Below are positions 16,772 to 24,638 of a stretch of 64,000 nt of DNA, piece by piece. Both the position numbers and the translations under genes were made by a program. How positions within the stretch are numbered: the stretch's first letter is position 1; each line of letters starts with the position of its first letter. The notes below the pieces were generated by a model. The model saw only the letters and a list, made by a program, of their open reading frames with translations, ran no database searches and had not been told where the DNA came from. Source of the DNA: Novosphingobium sp. (GTDB lineage: Bacteria; Pseudomonadota; Alphaproteobacteria; Sphingomonadales; Sphingomonadaceae). Where the stretch lies: positions 1,927,001 through 1,991,000 of the forward strand of contig NZ_JBCNLP010000006.1 of assembly GCF_039595395.1 (NCBI RefSeq). The letters run 5' to 3'.

Positions 16772-17521
16772 ATGCCCACCGTTTTCATCACCGGCTGTTC
16801 CTCGGGCTTTGGTCTCGAAACCGCCCGGCACTTTCTGGCGAAAGGCTGGAACGTCGTTGCCACGATGCGCCAGCCCAAGGCCGACATCCTGCCCGCATCC
16901 GATCGGCTGACCATATTGCCGCTTGATGTCACCGATCCTGCAAGCATCGCCAAAGCGCTGGCGCAGGCGGGCGATATCGACGTTTTGGTCAACAATGCCG
17001 GGTTCGGTGCTGCTGTGCCCATCGAGTTGATTGAGCCGGACACGGCGCGCCAACTGTTCGAGACCAACACCTTGGGCACGCTGGCGATGCTGCAGGCCAT
17101 TTTGCCCAAATTCCGCGAACGTCGCAGCGGCACCATCATCAACGTCACATCAACGGTCACGCTCAAGCCGCTGCCTCTCGTCAGCGTTTACCGCGCGAGC
17201 AAGGCGGCCGTGAACGCTCTTACCGAAAGTCTGGCGGTTGAAATGCAGCCGTTCGGCGTGCGTGTGCACATCGTCCTGCCCGGACGCTCGCCCGAGACGA
17301 ATTTCGGCAACAATGCCCTGCCGCACCTGCGTGGGCTCGATAACCCCGATTACAAGCCGATGATCGAAGGCATGATCGCCAGATTCCGTGAGGATAGCGG
17401 CCCGGTTACCCATGCGAGTGACGTGGCCGAGGCGGTGTGGCAGGCCGCCACCGATCCGGGCGCGCCGCTCAGGATTGCGGCAGGAGAGGATGCTGTGCAG
17501 TGGATGGCCGAAGCAGGTTAA
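16772..17521 (+). CDS. Short-chain dehydrogenase/reductase (SDR)
   Basis: The 249-residue classical SDR has the cofactor motif TGCSSGFG near the N-terminus, D in LPLDVTD, NNAG near residue 74, catalytic Ser in VTSTVT and YxxxK in YRASK. It should reduce or oxidise a small carbonyl or alcohol with NAD(P)(H). The divergent AraC gene is the likely regulator. The substrate is unknown. Confidence 0.9.
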   Translation: MPTVFITGCSSGFGLETARHFLAKGWNVVATMRQPKADILPASDRLTILPLDVTDPASIAKALAQAGDIDVLVNNAGFGAAVPIELIEPDTARQLFETNTLGTLAMLQAILPKFRERRSGTIINVTSTVTLKPLPLVSVYRASKAAVNALTESLAVEMQPFGVRVHIVLPGRSPETNFGNNALPHLRGLDNPDYKPMIEGMIARFREDSGPVTHASDVAEAVWQAATDPGAPLRIAAGEDAVQWMAEAG

Positions 17522-18091
17522 ACGCCATTGAGCCATGGGCAAAGCTGTTCCAGCCCTGAACCGTCTTTGCAAGGCAAGCGCGCGGCCTCAGCCCCGCGCG
17601 CTTGCATCTTTGGTTCGGGTCCTATCCCTTACGAGCAACCGTGGCAGGGCGCGGATCTACCAGTGCATGGCTCACATCGCAGCAGCGAGCGTACACTGCC
17701 GCTGACAAAGCTGACGTCCAAGGGCACATTCCTGCTCGTCGAATGCTCGCCTTCGTTCATGCGGCACTCCAGGTCTGAAGCCTCGGGCAAATGCGGTGCG
17801 GTTCAACCGCCTGAGAAGCTCCTCAGCGGGGAGCCGGCAATAAAACCCGGAGTCTTCGCGAGGCCGGCCTTTTGAACAGATCCGTCTAGGGCTCCTCGCG
17901 ATCGATCCGCTGGACCACCCATGTCTTAGCGGGGACGGCAACGCTGGCCCCCTGCTCCTCTCTATCATTGCCCACAAGGTCAGGTTGACATTTCGGATTT
18001 CCGCTTCGGAACCGTAGTCAAGCTCTTTCGTTCAGTACCTATCCACGCATTACCGCTTAAGGCATGTGCATTGGAATAGGGAAGGAAATCA
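17522..18091. other. Gene-poor region after SDR
   Basis: Apart from the hairpin at 17574-17605, I see no frame with coding character. It begins a 1.8 kb stretch of decayed DNA leading to the IS3 element. Confidence 0.6.
17574..17605 (+). terminator. Terminator-like hairpin after the SDR gene
   Basis: GCAAGCGCGCGG (17574-17585) and CCGCGCGCTTGC (17594-17605) form a perfect 12-bp stem with an 8-base loop, 53 bases after the SDR stop. The trailing sequence ATCTTTGGTT is only weakly T-rich. Confidence 0.55.
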
Positions 18092-18328
18092 ATGGAACAG
18101 GAAATCATGCCATCTCGGAAAACGCCCGCTACGCTTTTCGTGATGAACAGGCTTGGCATGATTCTACCTGTTGTGGATGACACATTTGGGAGCTGTGCGA
18201 TGCTTCTAGTAAAGATGTCTCCGCCGAAAGATGGATCAGCCTTGTGGATCGAATCTATGGGTCAGAAGTTCGATGCCTCATGGATTGATTCTCATTTTAG
18301 ATCGAATCGCATTGTTGATCAAAGTTGA
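18092..18328 (+). CDS. Small hypothetical protein
   Basis: This 78-codon frame starts with ATG at 18092 and has an AAGGA-like ribosome site about 8 bases upstream. The product (MEQEIMPSRKTPATLFV...) has no signal peptide, membrane segment or family motif that I recognise. Base composition is lower in GC than the neighbours. It may be a real small gene of foreign origin or a chance frame in a decayed region. Confidence 0.3.
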   Translation: MEQEIMPSRKTPATLFVMNRLGMILPVVDDTFGSCAMLLVKMSPPKDGSALWIESMGQKFDASWIDSHFRSNRIVDQS

Positions 18329-18886
18329 GAATAATCGATGATTTGTATCATGTTGCAGTCCTCACTTCACGCAGCCCGCCGTGCTGGCAGGCCAATGGAT
18401 ACTCCTTTCACTGCGCGGGCGAACGCGGTCCAGGCCTGACGATGCGAGATGGAGCTTGCTCCAAGCCTTATGCTCAGTCTCGTCAGACTTGGGCGGCGCT
18501 AATTCATTAGTTTTTGAGCGGCATCGGCAGGTTGATCAGTTCCAGGTCGGTGGCCTTGACCCAAACCATCATGGCTGCGCGAATTGGGGCGTGCCGCGCG
18601 AGACGCGGCAGAAGGCTTCCGCATCTTAAGCGACGCGCAACCGGCCGGATCGGACCCATTGACCTTGCGGCCGCTGATGTTCGCGTCCGTCTGGGAGTGT
18701 CGGTGCGCTGGTGGGCATGCGCCAGTCGCCGTATCGGCCCCGTCGATTGGGGCTAGCGCATTTCCTACCGATACGGTGGCGGCCCATCCCTTGCGGATCG
18801 AGAACGTGTCCTCGATCCGCAAGGCCAAATGCATGCGAGATTGATGGCGATTCAGACCGAGGTCTGCTGCGCGCAGCCTAAGAGGG
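18329..18886. other. Gene-poor region
   Basis: Only short frames without family features are present. One plus-strand frame near 18650-18750 has a helix-turn-helix-like look (DLAAADVRVRLGVSVRWW), but it is too short and damaged to name. Confidence 0.5.
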
Positions 18887-19129
18887 TCAACTTTGGAACG
18901 GCCGTTTCAGGGATATCTCAAGCTGAAGGGACAGCAGGGCGACGAAAGGTATCGTAACTGCCGAATTGCCAAAACGAGGGGTCGAGAAGCCGCCAACCAT
19001 GGCACCGCCCAAAAAGCAAAGGCAGATAACGGCAAAGGTCCCAGCTTGTCGCAAAGCCCGGAAATCAAGTTTGGGGACCAGACCTTTGAACAGTGTCTCG
19101 GCAAAGCGCCGTGGATTTCCCATCGTCAA
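18887..19129 (-). pseudogene. Possible 3' remnant of a YoaK/DUF1275 membrane protein
   Basis: The 80-codon frame ends in a hydrophobic stretch (AVICLCFLGGAMVGGF, then NSAVTIPFVALLSLQ). This pattern resembles the last two transmembrane helices of YoaK-type proteins (GALLGALL...LPALLLLLL). The N-terminal four-fifths of such a protein are absent. The assignment rests on pattern only. Confidence 0.3.
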
Positions 19130-19171
19130 CGGCGAATTGTAGCCTACCCCTCACTGGGTTACAGACACACC

Positions 19172-19355
19172 TTAGCCAACAGGCCGCTGTATCAAAGTAC
19201 CCGAAGGCGCACGCATTCCAGCAGGGCCAATATCAATCAGTTGATTAATATCGTTTAGAAATTTCCTGAGAACCTCGGAAGGATTGTCCGCCCGATAGCC
19301 CACGGCAAGGTCGATCGTGGGCGCTTCACCACTCAGCGGGCGGCTCACCACCGAC
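19172..19355 (-). pseudogene. C-terminal fragment of a LysR-type regulator, cut by an IS3 element
   Basis: Reading leftward from the IS edge, the frame encodes VVSRPLSGEAPTIDLAVGYR then NPSEVLRKFLNDI and a short tail to a stop at 19172. This is the typical end of a LysR effector domain (a LAVGYRxDNPSxxLRxFL pattern). The rest of the gene is missing: sequence on the other side of the IS belongs to a different gene. Confidence 0.55.
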
Positions 19356-19389
19356 TGATCGGCCCCCACTGAGTGGTCCGTGTTGATTG

Positions 19390-20285
19390 TTAGTGCATTG
19401 TTGCTTCCGGCGCCATGGTCGACCGTAGGTGGAGCGCAGCGGAACCGGAGGGCGGCCATGGCGGCGTCGCTGTTTCCGGTGCCGGCGGTCGATAGCCGAG
19501 CGAGCTGTGCGGGCGGATGGTGTTATAGTGCCGCCGCCAGGCTTCGATCAGGATCTTCGCCTCGGCCAGCGTGTAGAAGATCTCCCCGTTCAACAGTTCA
19601 TCGCGCATCGAGCCGTTGAAGGACTCACAATAGCCATTTTCCCATGGGCTGCCGGACGTGATGTAGAGCGTCTTCACACCGATCCTGGCCAGCCATTGCT
19701 GCACGGCCGCGGCGATAAATTCAGGACCATTGTCCGAACGTATATGTGCCGGCGGGCCGCGGGTGATGAACAGATCGGCCAGCGCCGCCAGCACATCCTC
19801 GCTTCTGAGCCGTCTCGCGACCGGCAAGGCCAAGCACTCCCTGCTGGCCTCGTCGATGATCGATAGGATGCGGAACTTGCGGCCTTCGTGGGTGCGGCCC
19901 TCGACGAAGTCGTAGGACCACACATGCCCCGGATACTCGGGTCGCAGCCGGATGCACGATCCGTCATTGAGCCAGAGACGGCCGCGTTTCGGCTGCTTCT
20001 GCGGCACTTTGAGCCCCTCGCGCCGCCAGATGCGCTCGACCCGCTTGCGGTTCACGTGCCAGCCGGCATCGCGCAGCAAGGCCGTCACCCGGCGATAGCC
20101 ATAACGACCATATTGCCGAGCCAGAGCGATGATGTCCTCTGTGAGAGCTGCTTCCTCGTCTGCCCCGCGGGGGCCTTGCGCTGTGTCGATCGATGCTGGC
20201 CGAGCACACGGCAGACCCGCCGCTCGGAGACAGTCATCATCCCTTGGATGTGGTCGATACAGCGACGTCGGCGCGCGGGGCTCAG
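19390..20285 (-). pseudogene. IS3-family transposase OrfB, one-base frameshift
   Basis: The DDE integrase core is intact: the first D in VWSYDFVEG, the second in IRSDNGPEF, and E in NGYCESFNG. The upstream part (MMTVSERRVCRVLGQHRSTQ) is in a different frame. The two join if one G is added to the G5 run at 20169-20173, giving KAPRGADEEAAL then ARQYGRYGYRRVTALL, which is the family consensus. As written, only a 232-residue C-terminal piece starting at 20088 is open, so the element would be inactive unless the missing base is a sequencing error. Confidence 0.8.
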
Positions 20286-20557
20286 TAGTTTCCCCGTGCA
20301 GCCTCCTGGAGGATCATCTTGTCTAGCGTTAGGTCCGACACCGCCTGCCGAAGCCGAGCATTCTCGCGCTCCAAGTCCTTCATCCGCCGCGCCTGATCCA
20401 TCTTCAGGCCGCCATACTCCTTGCGCCAGCGATAATAGCTCTGTTCGGTGACGCCGATCCGTCGGCAGGCATCCGCCACCGTCCCACCCTGCGCCAGCAC
20501 GATCTCCGCTTCACGCAGCTTGCCGATGATCTCCTCCGGCTTGTGCTTCCGAGCCAT
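20282..20557 (-). CDS. IS3-family transposase OrfA
   Basis: The 91-residue protein has a helix-turn-helix (EEIIGKLREAEIVLAQGGTV, then ACRRIGVTEQSYYRWRKEYGG) and a leucine-zipper-like end (RMKDLERENARLRQAVSDLTLDK). This is the standard DNA-binding OrfA that starts the OrfAB fusion transposase. Its stop is followed by orfB in the -1 frame. Confidence 0.9.
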   Translation of the reverse strand: MARKHKPEEIIGKLREAEIVLAQGGTVADACRRIGVTEQSYYRWRKEYGGLKMDQARRMKDLERENARLRQAVSDLTLDKMILQEAARGNY

Positions 20558-20617
20558 TCCATTCCTCCTTCGTGATCCAGACTATGATAGTCGATGGGCC
20601 ACTCAGAAGGGGGCAGA

Positions 20618-20884
20618 TCACATGGAACCATGCACCAGCTTGTTCTCCAGCGCGATAACACGCCGCCCCAATCGCCAGCGAACGGCCCGTGAATACAACC
20701 AGATCGGCGATATTCCCAGAAAGAGGAACAGAATGGCGATCAGTCCAATAGGGCATTCCAGATGAACGTAGGTGCCATCGCCCAGCGGCCAAAGATTGAT
20801 GACCGCCCTGCTCCAATTCATCGCGATGAACGCTACAAGGATCGCCGTGACGAGCATCAAGGCAACAGTCCGAATGGTCCGCAT
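20618..20884 (-). CDS. LapA-like small membrane protein, truncated by the IS3 element
   Basis: The start ATG at 20884 has AGGAGG about 6 bases upstream. The 88-residue product has two hydrophobic segments (about 5-22 and 46-64) in the arrangement of LapA/DUF1049 proteins. It ends ENKLVHGSM exactly at the IS edge; the stop codon TGA is the first three bases of the IS inverted repeat. The normal charged C-terminal tail is thus probably lost. Members of the family are inner-membrane proteins linked to lipopolysaccharide assembly. Confidence 0.6.
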   Translation of the reverse strand: MRTIRTVALMLVTAILVAFIAMNWSRAVINLWPLGDGTYVHLECPIGLIAILFLFLGISPIWLYSRAVRWRLGRRVIALENKLVHGSM

Positions 20885-21109
20885 TTTTCCTCCTGCGTTC
20901 GCATACCGGGCGGACACCCGATACATTGATCCCTGTGTTTTACGAGCGTGCAGCCGAAAGTGACCAGTAAATAATGGTCGTCGATCTAGCAGTGGCGCGA
21001 TCCGCAACACCGGGGATGCCAATTGCCCCTACGGTTCGAAGTACCCACGGCTGCCGAGCGCTGGCGAGACATGATTTCACGCTACCCAGGATCATGCAGC
21101 GGGCGGACG

Positions 21110-21805
21110 TCAAGCAGCTACAACTTCGCCGCAGGGATCCTGCAGCACATAGCCGCGGCCCCAGACGGTTTCGATGTAATTCTCGCCGCTGCATGAATGG
21201 GCCAGCTTCTTGCGCAGCTTGCAGATGAAGACGTCGATGATCTTGAGTTCGGGCTCGTCCATCCCGCCATAGAGGTGGTTGAGGAACATTTCCTTGGTCA
21301 GCGTCGTACCCTTGCGGAGCGAAAGCAGCTCCAGCGTGGCATATTCCTTTCCGGTCAGATGGACGCGGGCGCTGTCCACTTCGACGGTCTTGGCGTCAAG
21401 GTTGACGCAAAGCTTACCGGTGCGGATGACCGATTGCGAATGCCCCTTGGACCGGCGCACCACGGCGTGGATGCGGGCGATCAGTTCCTCGCGGTGGAAC
21501 GGCTTGGTCACGTAATCGTCGGCGCCAAAGCCGAAGGAGCGGACCTTGGAATCCATTTCGGAAATGCCCGAGAGGATGAGCACCGGCGTCTGCACCTTGG
21601 CGACGCGCAGCTTTTTCAGCACCTCATAGCCGTGCATGTCGGGCAGGTTCAGGTCGAGCAGAATGATATCGTAATCATAGTGCTTGCCCAGATCCAGGCC
21701 CTCTTCGCCAAGATCGGTCGAATGGACGTTGAAGCCCTCCGTGGTCAACATCAACTCAATCGCGCGGGCCGTGGTAGGCTCGTCTTCGATCAACAACACG
21801 CGCAT
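21110..21805 (-). CDS. ctrA: CtrA-type cell-cycle response regulator
   Basis: This 231-residue OmpR-class regulator has a receiver domain with E7/D8 and phosphoacceptor D51 (IILLDLNLPD) and K101, then a winged helix with MFLNHLYGGMDEPELKIIDV and ENYIETVWGRGYVL, which are hallmarks of alphaproteobacterial CtrA. CtrA controls cell cycle, motility and, in many species, gene-transfer agents. A TAACCATGGTTA palindrome about 60 bases upstream contains a TTAACCAT CtrA-like half site. It is unusual to find it between an IS3 element and an IS701-like relic. A few positions differ from the sphingomonad form I remember (for example KEYATLELL), so it could be a second copy. Confidence 0.9.
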   Translation of the reverse strand: MRVLLIEDEPTTARAIELMLTTEGFNVHSTDLGEEGLDLGKHYDYDIILLDLNLPDMHGYEVLKKLRVAKVQTPVLILSGISEMDSKVRSFGFGADDYVTKPFHREELIARIHAVVRRSKGHSQSVIRTGKLCVNLDAKTVEVDSARVHLTGKEYATLELLSLRKGTTLTKEMFLNHLYGGMDEPELKIIDVFICKLRKKLAHSCSGENYIETVWGRGYVLQDPCGEVVAA

Positions 21806-21866
21806 ATGGGCCTACCCCCATGTCTGGAACCAGCGAACATGTGCTCACACGGATCATATTCGTCAT

Positions 21867-21878
21867 TAACCATGGTTA
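21867..21878. promoter_or_regulatory. Palindrome with CtrA-like half site upstream of ctrA
   Basis: TAACCATGGTTA is a perfect 12-bp palindrome 62 bases upstream of the ctrA start. With the preceding T it contains TTAACCAT, a known CtrA half-site form. Autoregulation is plausible. Confidence 0.45.
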
Positions 21879-22017
21879 GTTGAGCGATAACGGTGAATTT
21901 CCAGTAAATGAAGGCTGCGTAGATCGGGCGATTTTTGAGAACCAAAATTGCATGGCGACCGAGGCATGTTGAAGATACAAGGAAGGGGAGGTTTTGGAAC
22001 ACCCCATGCAAGAAGCC

Positions 22018-22871
22018 CGCTTGACCGTCCGGGCACGCCCAAGCGCTGGCATCGGGCAAACGGACCGTCAGTTCGTGCTTGTGCATGACTGGCCGGGCCG
22101 AGGCGATCAACTTCGCGACCCACCACCAGATCCTCAATCGAGCCCGTTGGAGAACGCGCGCCGTTGCCAGGCGCTTGCTCACCATGTTCGTTCAGCGGTT
22201 CGTGCCCCACGGTCGTGTCATCATCGGCATGGATGATACCATCGAGCATCGGTGGGGACGCCGGATCAACGCGCGGGAGATTATACCGCAACCCAGTCCG
22301 CTCCAGGCAGGGCCATTTCGTCAAGCCAACGGGCTGCGCTGGCTGAGCTTCATGGTGCTAACGCCCCTGTCATGGACCAGCCTGATCAAGGACTTGCCGG
22401 TCCTGACCTTGCTTGCTCCATCAGAGCGAGCCAACCGCCAACGCGGTGGACGGTACAAGCTGTTGACGGACCGGGCTCGGCAGGGCGCACTCCAGTTGTG
22501 CCGCTGGGTTGCCAGGACGCCGGGTGATCTTCGTGGGCGACAGCAGTTTTGCCGTCCACGAACTGGTCCATGCTATCACACGGCGTGCAACGCTCATCAC
22601 CCGGCTGCGGGTGGATTCACGCCTGTTCGCCCCTCCCCCGCAACGAACCTCCCGCACGATAGGGCGGCCCGCGCAAAAAGGCGCGGCGCTGCCCAAGCTC
22701 AAGACGCTGCTGTCCGCCCCCACGACATGCTGGATAAGGATCCTTGTTTCTGCCCGGTACGGCCACAATGAGAGCAAAGCCCTCGATATCAAGTCCGGCA
22801 CCGTGGTACAGGCCGGACACATGGCAGCAAGCGATCCGTTCAAATTATCCGCTAAAAATCCTTGCAAGAGT
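22018..22871 (+). pseudogene. Relic of an IS701-like DDE transposase, at least three frameshifts
   Basis: Pieces of one transposase appear in successive frames: GKRTVSSCLCMTGRAEAINF, then FVPHGRVIIGMDDTIEHRWG, then PVRSRQGHFVK in a second frame, NGLRWLSFMVLTPLSW back in the first, and RRVIFVGDSSFAVHELVHAI with FAPPPQR and RPAQKGAALPKLKT in a third. These segments in this order are typical of a DDE-superfamily transposase of the IS701 type that is common in sphingomonads. Frame breaks are near 22275, 22325 and 22512. The N-terminus is shortened and the end after about 22800 is not clear. I see no terminal repeats. Confidence 0.7.
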
Positions 22872-23155
22872 GCGGCCGTCCACACAAGTCTCTAGGCTGT
22901 GAGCGAAGGCCCCGAGGCAAAAGCAAAGAGCGTTCGAAAAATTGTCAGTTTCTGACGATCAATTCTATTGGTTTGGAACGCCTGCAACTCTTATGGTCCG
23001 ACTCCCGTCGGATGGATCCGACATGAGCGGTGCTTTGAACAAGGTATGGAAATGAAGCGGTCCAGCAAACGGCAGGATGACAGATCGATGTTGATGCCCA
23101 TTGCGCTCCCCTTCACCCCATGGCCAACGACCGTTTATTCCTGTTGGGGCCACCG

Positions 23156-23737
23156 ATGAAACAGACCAACGCTATCCGCTTTCTGCTCAATGGCGAGCCC
23201 ACTGTGCTTGCCGATGCCGACCCTACCGGTACGCTGCTGGATTGGCTGCGCTATCAGGCCCGCGCCACCGGCAGCAAGGAAGGGTGCGCCGAGGGCGATT
23301 GCGGCGCCTGCACCGTGCTGGTCGGGGAACTGGCCGAGGCAGATGACAGCATATCGTGGCGCGCGGTCAACGCCTGCATCCAGTTCCTCCCGATGCTCGA
23401 CGGGCGCGCGGTGATGACGGTGGAGGGCCTCGCCCCCAAGGGCACGATGTCCCCGGTGCAGCAGGCACTGGTGGATTGCCACGGCTCGCAATGCGGCTTT
23501 TGCACGCCGGGCTTCGTCATGAGCCTGCAAGGCCGGGCCATGGGCGCCATGGGCACGCAAGACGCCAGCATTGGCGATGTGCTGGCCGGCAATCTGTGCC
23601 GCTGCACCGGCTATGGCCCCATTCTGAAGGCGGGGCGCCGCTGCCCCCCCCGGCTCGGCCGCGGTAGAGGATGCGGCGCTGCGCGGCAGGCTGCTGGCGC
23701 TCCGGCGCGAACAGGCTTTGGCGCTTGCTCATCATGA
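23156..23737 (+). CDS. xdhA: Xanthine dehydrogenase small subunit, N-terminal [2Fe-2S] part (frame broken at a C8 tract)
   Basis: Residues 1-163 form two iron-sulfur domains: a plant-type ferredoxin with C44, C49, C52, C74 and a helical domain with C113, C116 (QCGFC) and C148, C150 (NLCRC). After KAGRRC the frame crosses eight C (23644-23651) and becomes meaningless. Removing one C continues as PPGSAAVEDAALRGRLLALR into the FAD-binding part encoded from 23718. The restored protein would be 493 residues, the normal XdhA size. It transfers electrons from the molybdenum centre to FAD. The start at 23156 is chosen over 23120 because family members begin close to IRFLLNG. Confidence 0.85.
   Translation: MKQTNAIRFLLNGEPTVLADADPTGTLLDWLRYQARATGSKEGCAEGDCGACTVLVGELAEADDSISWRAVNACIQFLPMLDGRAVMTVEGLAPKGTMSPVQQALVDCHGSQCGFCTPGFVMSLQGRAMGAMGTQDASIGDVLAGNLCRCTGYGPILKAGRRCPPRLGRGRGCGAARQAAGAPARTGFGACSS
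23644..23651. repeat. C8 homopolymer at the xdhA frame break
   Basis: Eight C occur in a row inside xdhA. Seven would keep the iron-sulfur and FAD halves in one frame. It is either a sequencing error or a slippage site. Confidence 0.8.
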
Positions 23738-24638
23738 CACCACCGCCGGGCAGACCCGCCAGGCCTTCGCCCCCCGCAGCGCCGATGCCTTGTCCGCCCT
23801 GCTGCTGGCTCATCCTCAGGCGCGGATCGTGGCCGGGGCCACGGATGTTGGCTTGTGGGTCACCAAACAGCATCGCGATCTCGAAGCGCTGGTGTTCCTT
23901 GGTGATTGCGCCGATCTGCGCCGTATCGAGGAGACGCCGCAGGGGCTGCGCCTCTATGCCGGCGTGCGTTACAGCGAGGCGCATCCCGCCCTGGCCCGCC
24001 TCGCCCCCGATCTGGGCGAGCTGGTGCGCCGCATCGCGGGGACTCAGGTGCGCAATGCCGGCACCATCTGCGGCAACATCGCCAATGGCAGCCCGATCGG
24101 CGACATGCCCCCGGCGCTGATCGCGCTCGATGCCCGCCTGGCCTTGCGCCATGGCGACACCAGACGCGAGATCGCGCTGGAGGACTTCTTCATCGCCTAT
24201 GGCAAGCAGGATCGCGCGCCGGGCGAATGGGTCGAAAGCGTGTTCATCCCCCGCCCCGCTGGCGAAACGCAGATCCATATCGCCAAACTGTCCAAACGCT
24301 TCGACAGCGATATTTCCGCCGTCTGCGGCGCCTTCGCCCTGACGATCTCCAGCGATATCGTGCAAAGTGCCCGCATCGCTTTCGGCGGCATGGCCGCCAC
24401 CCCTGCCCGCGCCGCCCATGCCGAGGCTGCCCTGATCGGCCACCCCTGGACCGCCGCCACGGTCGAGGCGGCCTGCGCGGCGCTGGCGCGGGATTACACC
24501 CCGCTGACCGACATGCGCGGCTCGGGCGCCTACCGCCTCGCCGCCGCCGCCAATCTGCTGCGCCGCATCCATGCCGGCGGCCCCGGCGTGCTGGACAACG
24601 CCATAACGGACAGCCACGCACAGGTGGCCCATGGATAA
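23718..24638 (+). CDS. xdhA: Xanthine dehydrogenase small subunit, FAD-binding part
   Basis: The 306-codon frame holds the CO-dehydrogenase flavoprotein fold: RIVAGATDVGLWV, the FAD loop AGTQVRNAGTICGNIANGSP and IGDMPPALIALDA, and the C-terminal domain (KLSKRFDSDISAVCGAF, RIAFGGMAATPARAAHAE). It binds FAD and passes electrons to NAD+. The ATG at 23718 is probably not a native start, since frame-matching sequence continues upstream to the C8 tract and no ribosome site is seen. It overlaps the start of the large subunit by 8 bases. Confidence 0.85.
   Translation: MALAHHDTTAGQTRQAFAPRSADALSALLLAHPQARIVAGATDVGLWVTKQHRDLEALVFLGDCADLRRIEETPQGLRLYAGVRYSEAHPALARLAPDLGELVRRIAGTQVRNAGTICGNIANGSPIGDMPPALIALDARLALRHGDTRREIALEDFFIAYGKQDRAPGEWVESVFIPRPAGETQIHIAKLSKRFDSDISAVCGAFALTISSDIVQSARIAFGGMAATPARAAHAEAALIGHPWTAATVEAACAALARDYTPLTDMRGSGAYRLAAAANLLRRIHAGGPGVLDNAITDSHAQVAHG

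Larger units (their letters stand above)
19356..20620 (-). mobile_element. IS3-family insertion sequence (about 1265 bp)
   Basis: The ends are imperfect inverted repeats: TGATCGGCCCCCACTGAGTG at the left and, reverse-complemented, TGATCTGCCCCCTTCTGAGT at the right. Between them are overlapping orfA and orfB in the order and -1 frame relation usual for IS3-family elements. No clear target-site duplication flanks it (CCGAC versus CATGG). The only shared bases are GATC, which may belong to the repeats. Flanking fragments come from two unrelated genes, so DNA has been lost at the insertion, or the IS mediated a deletion. Confidence 0.85.
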
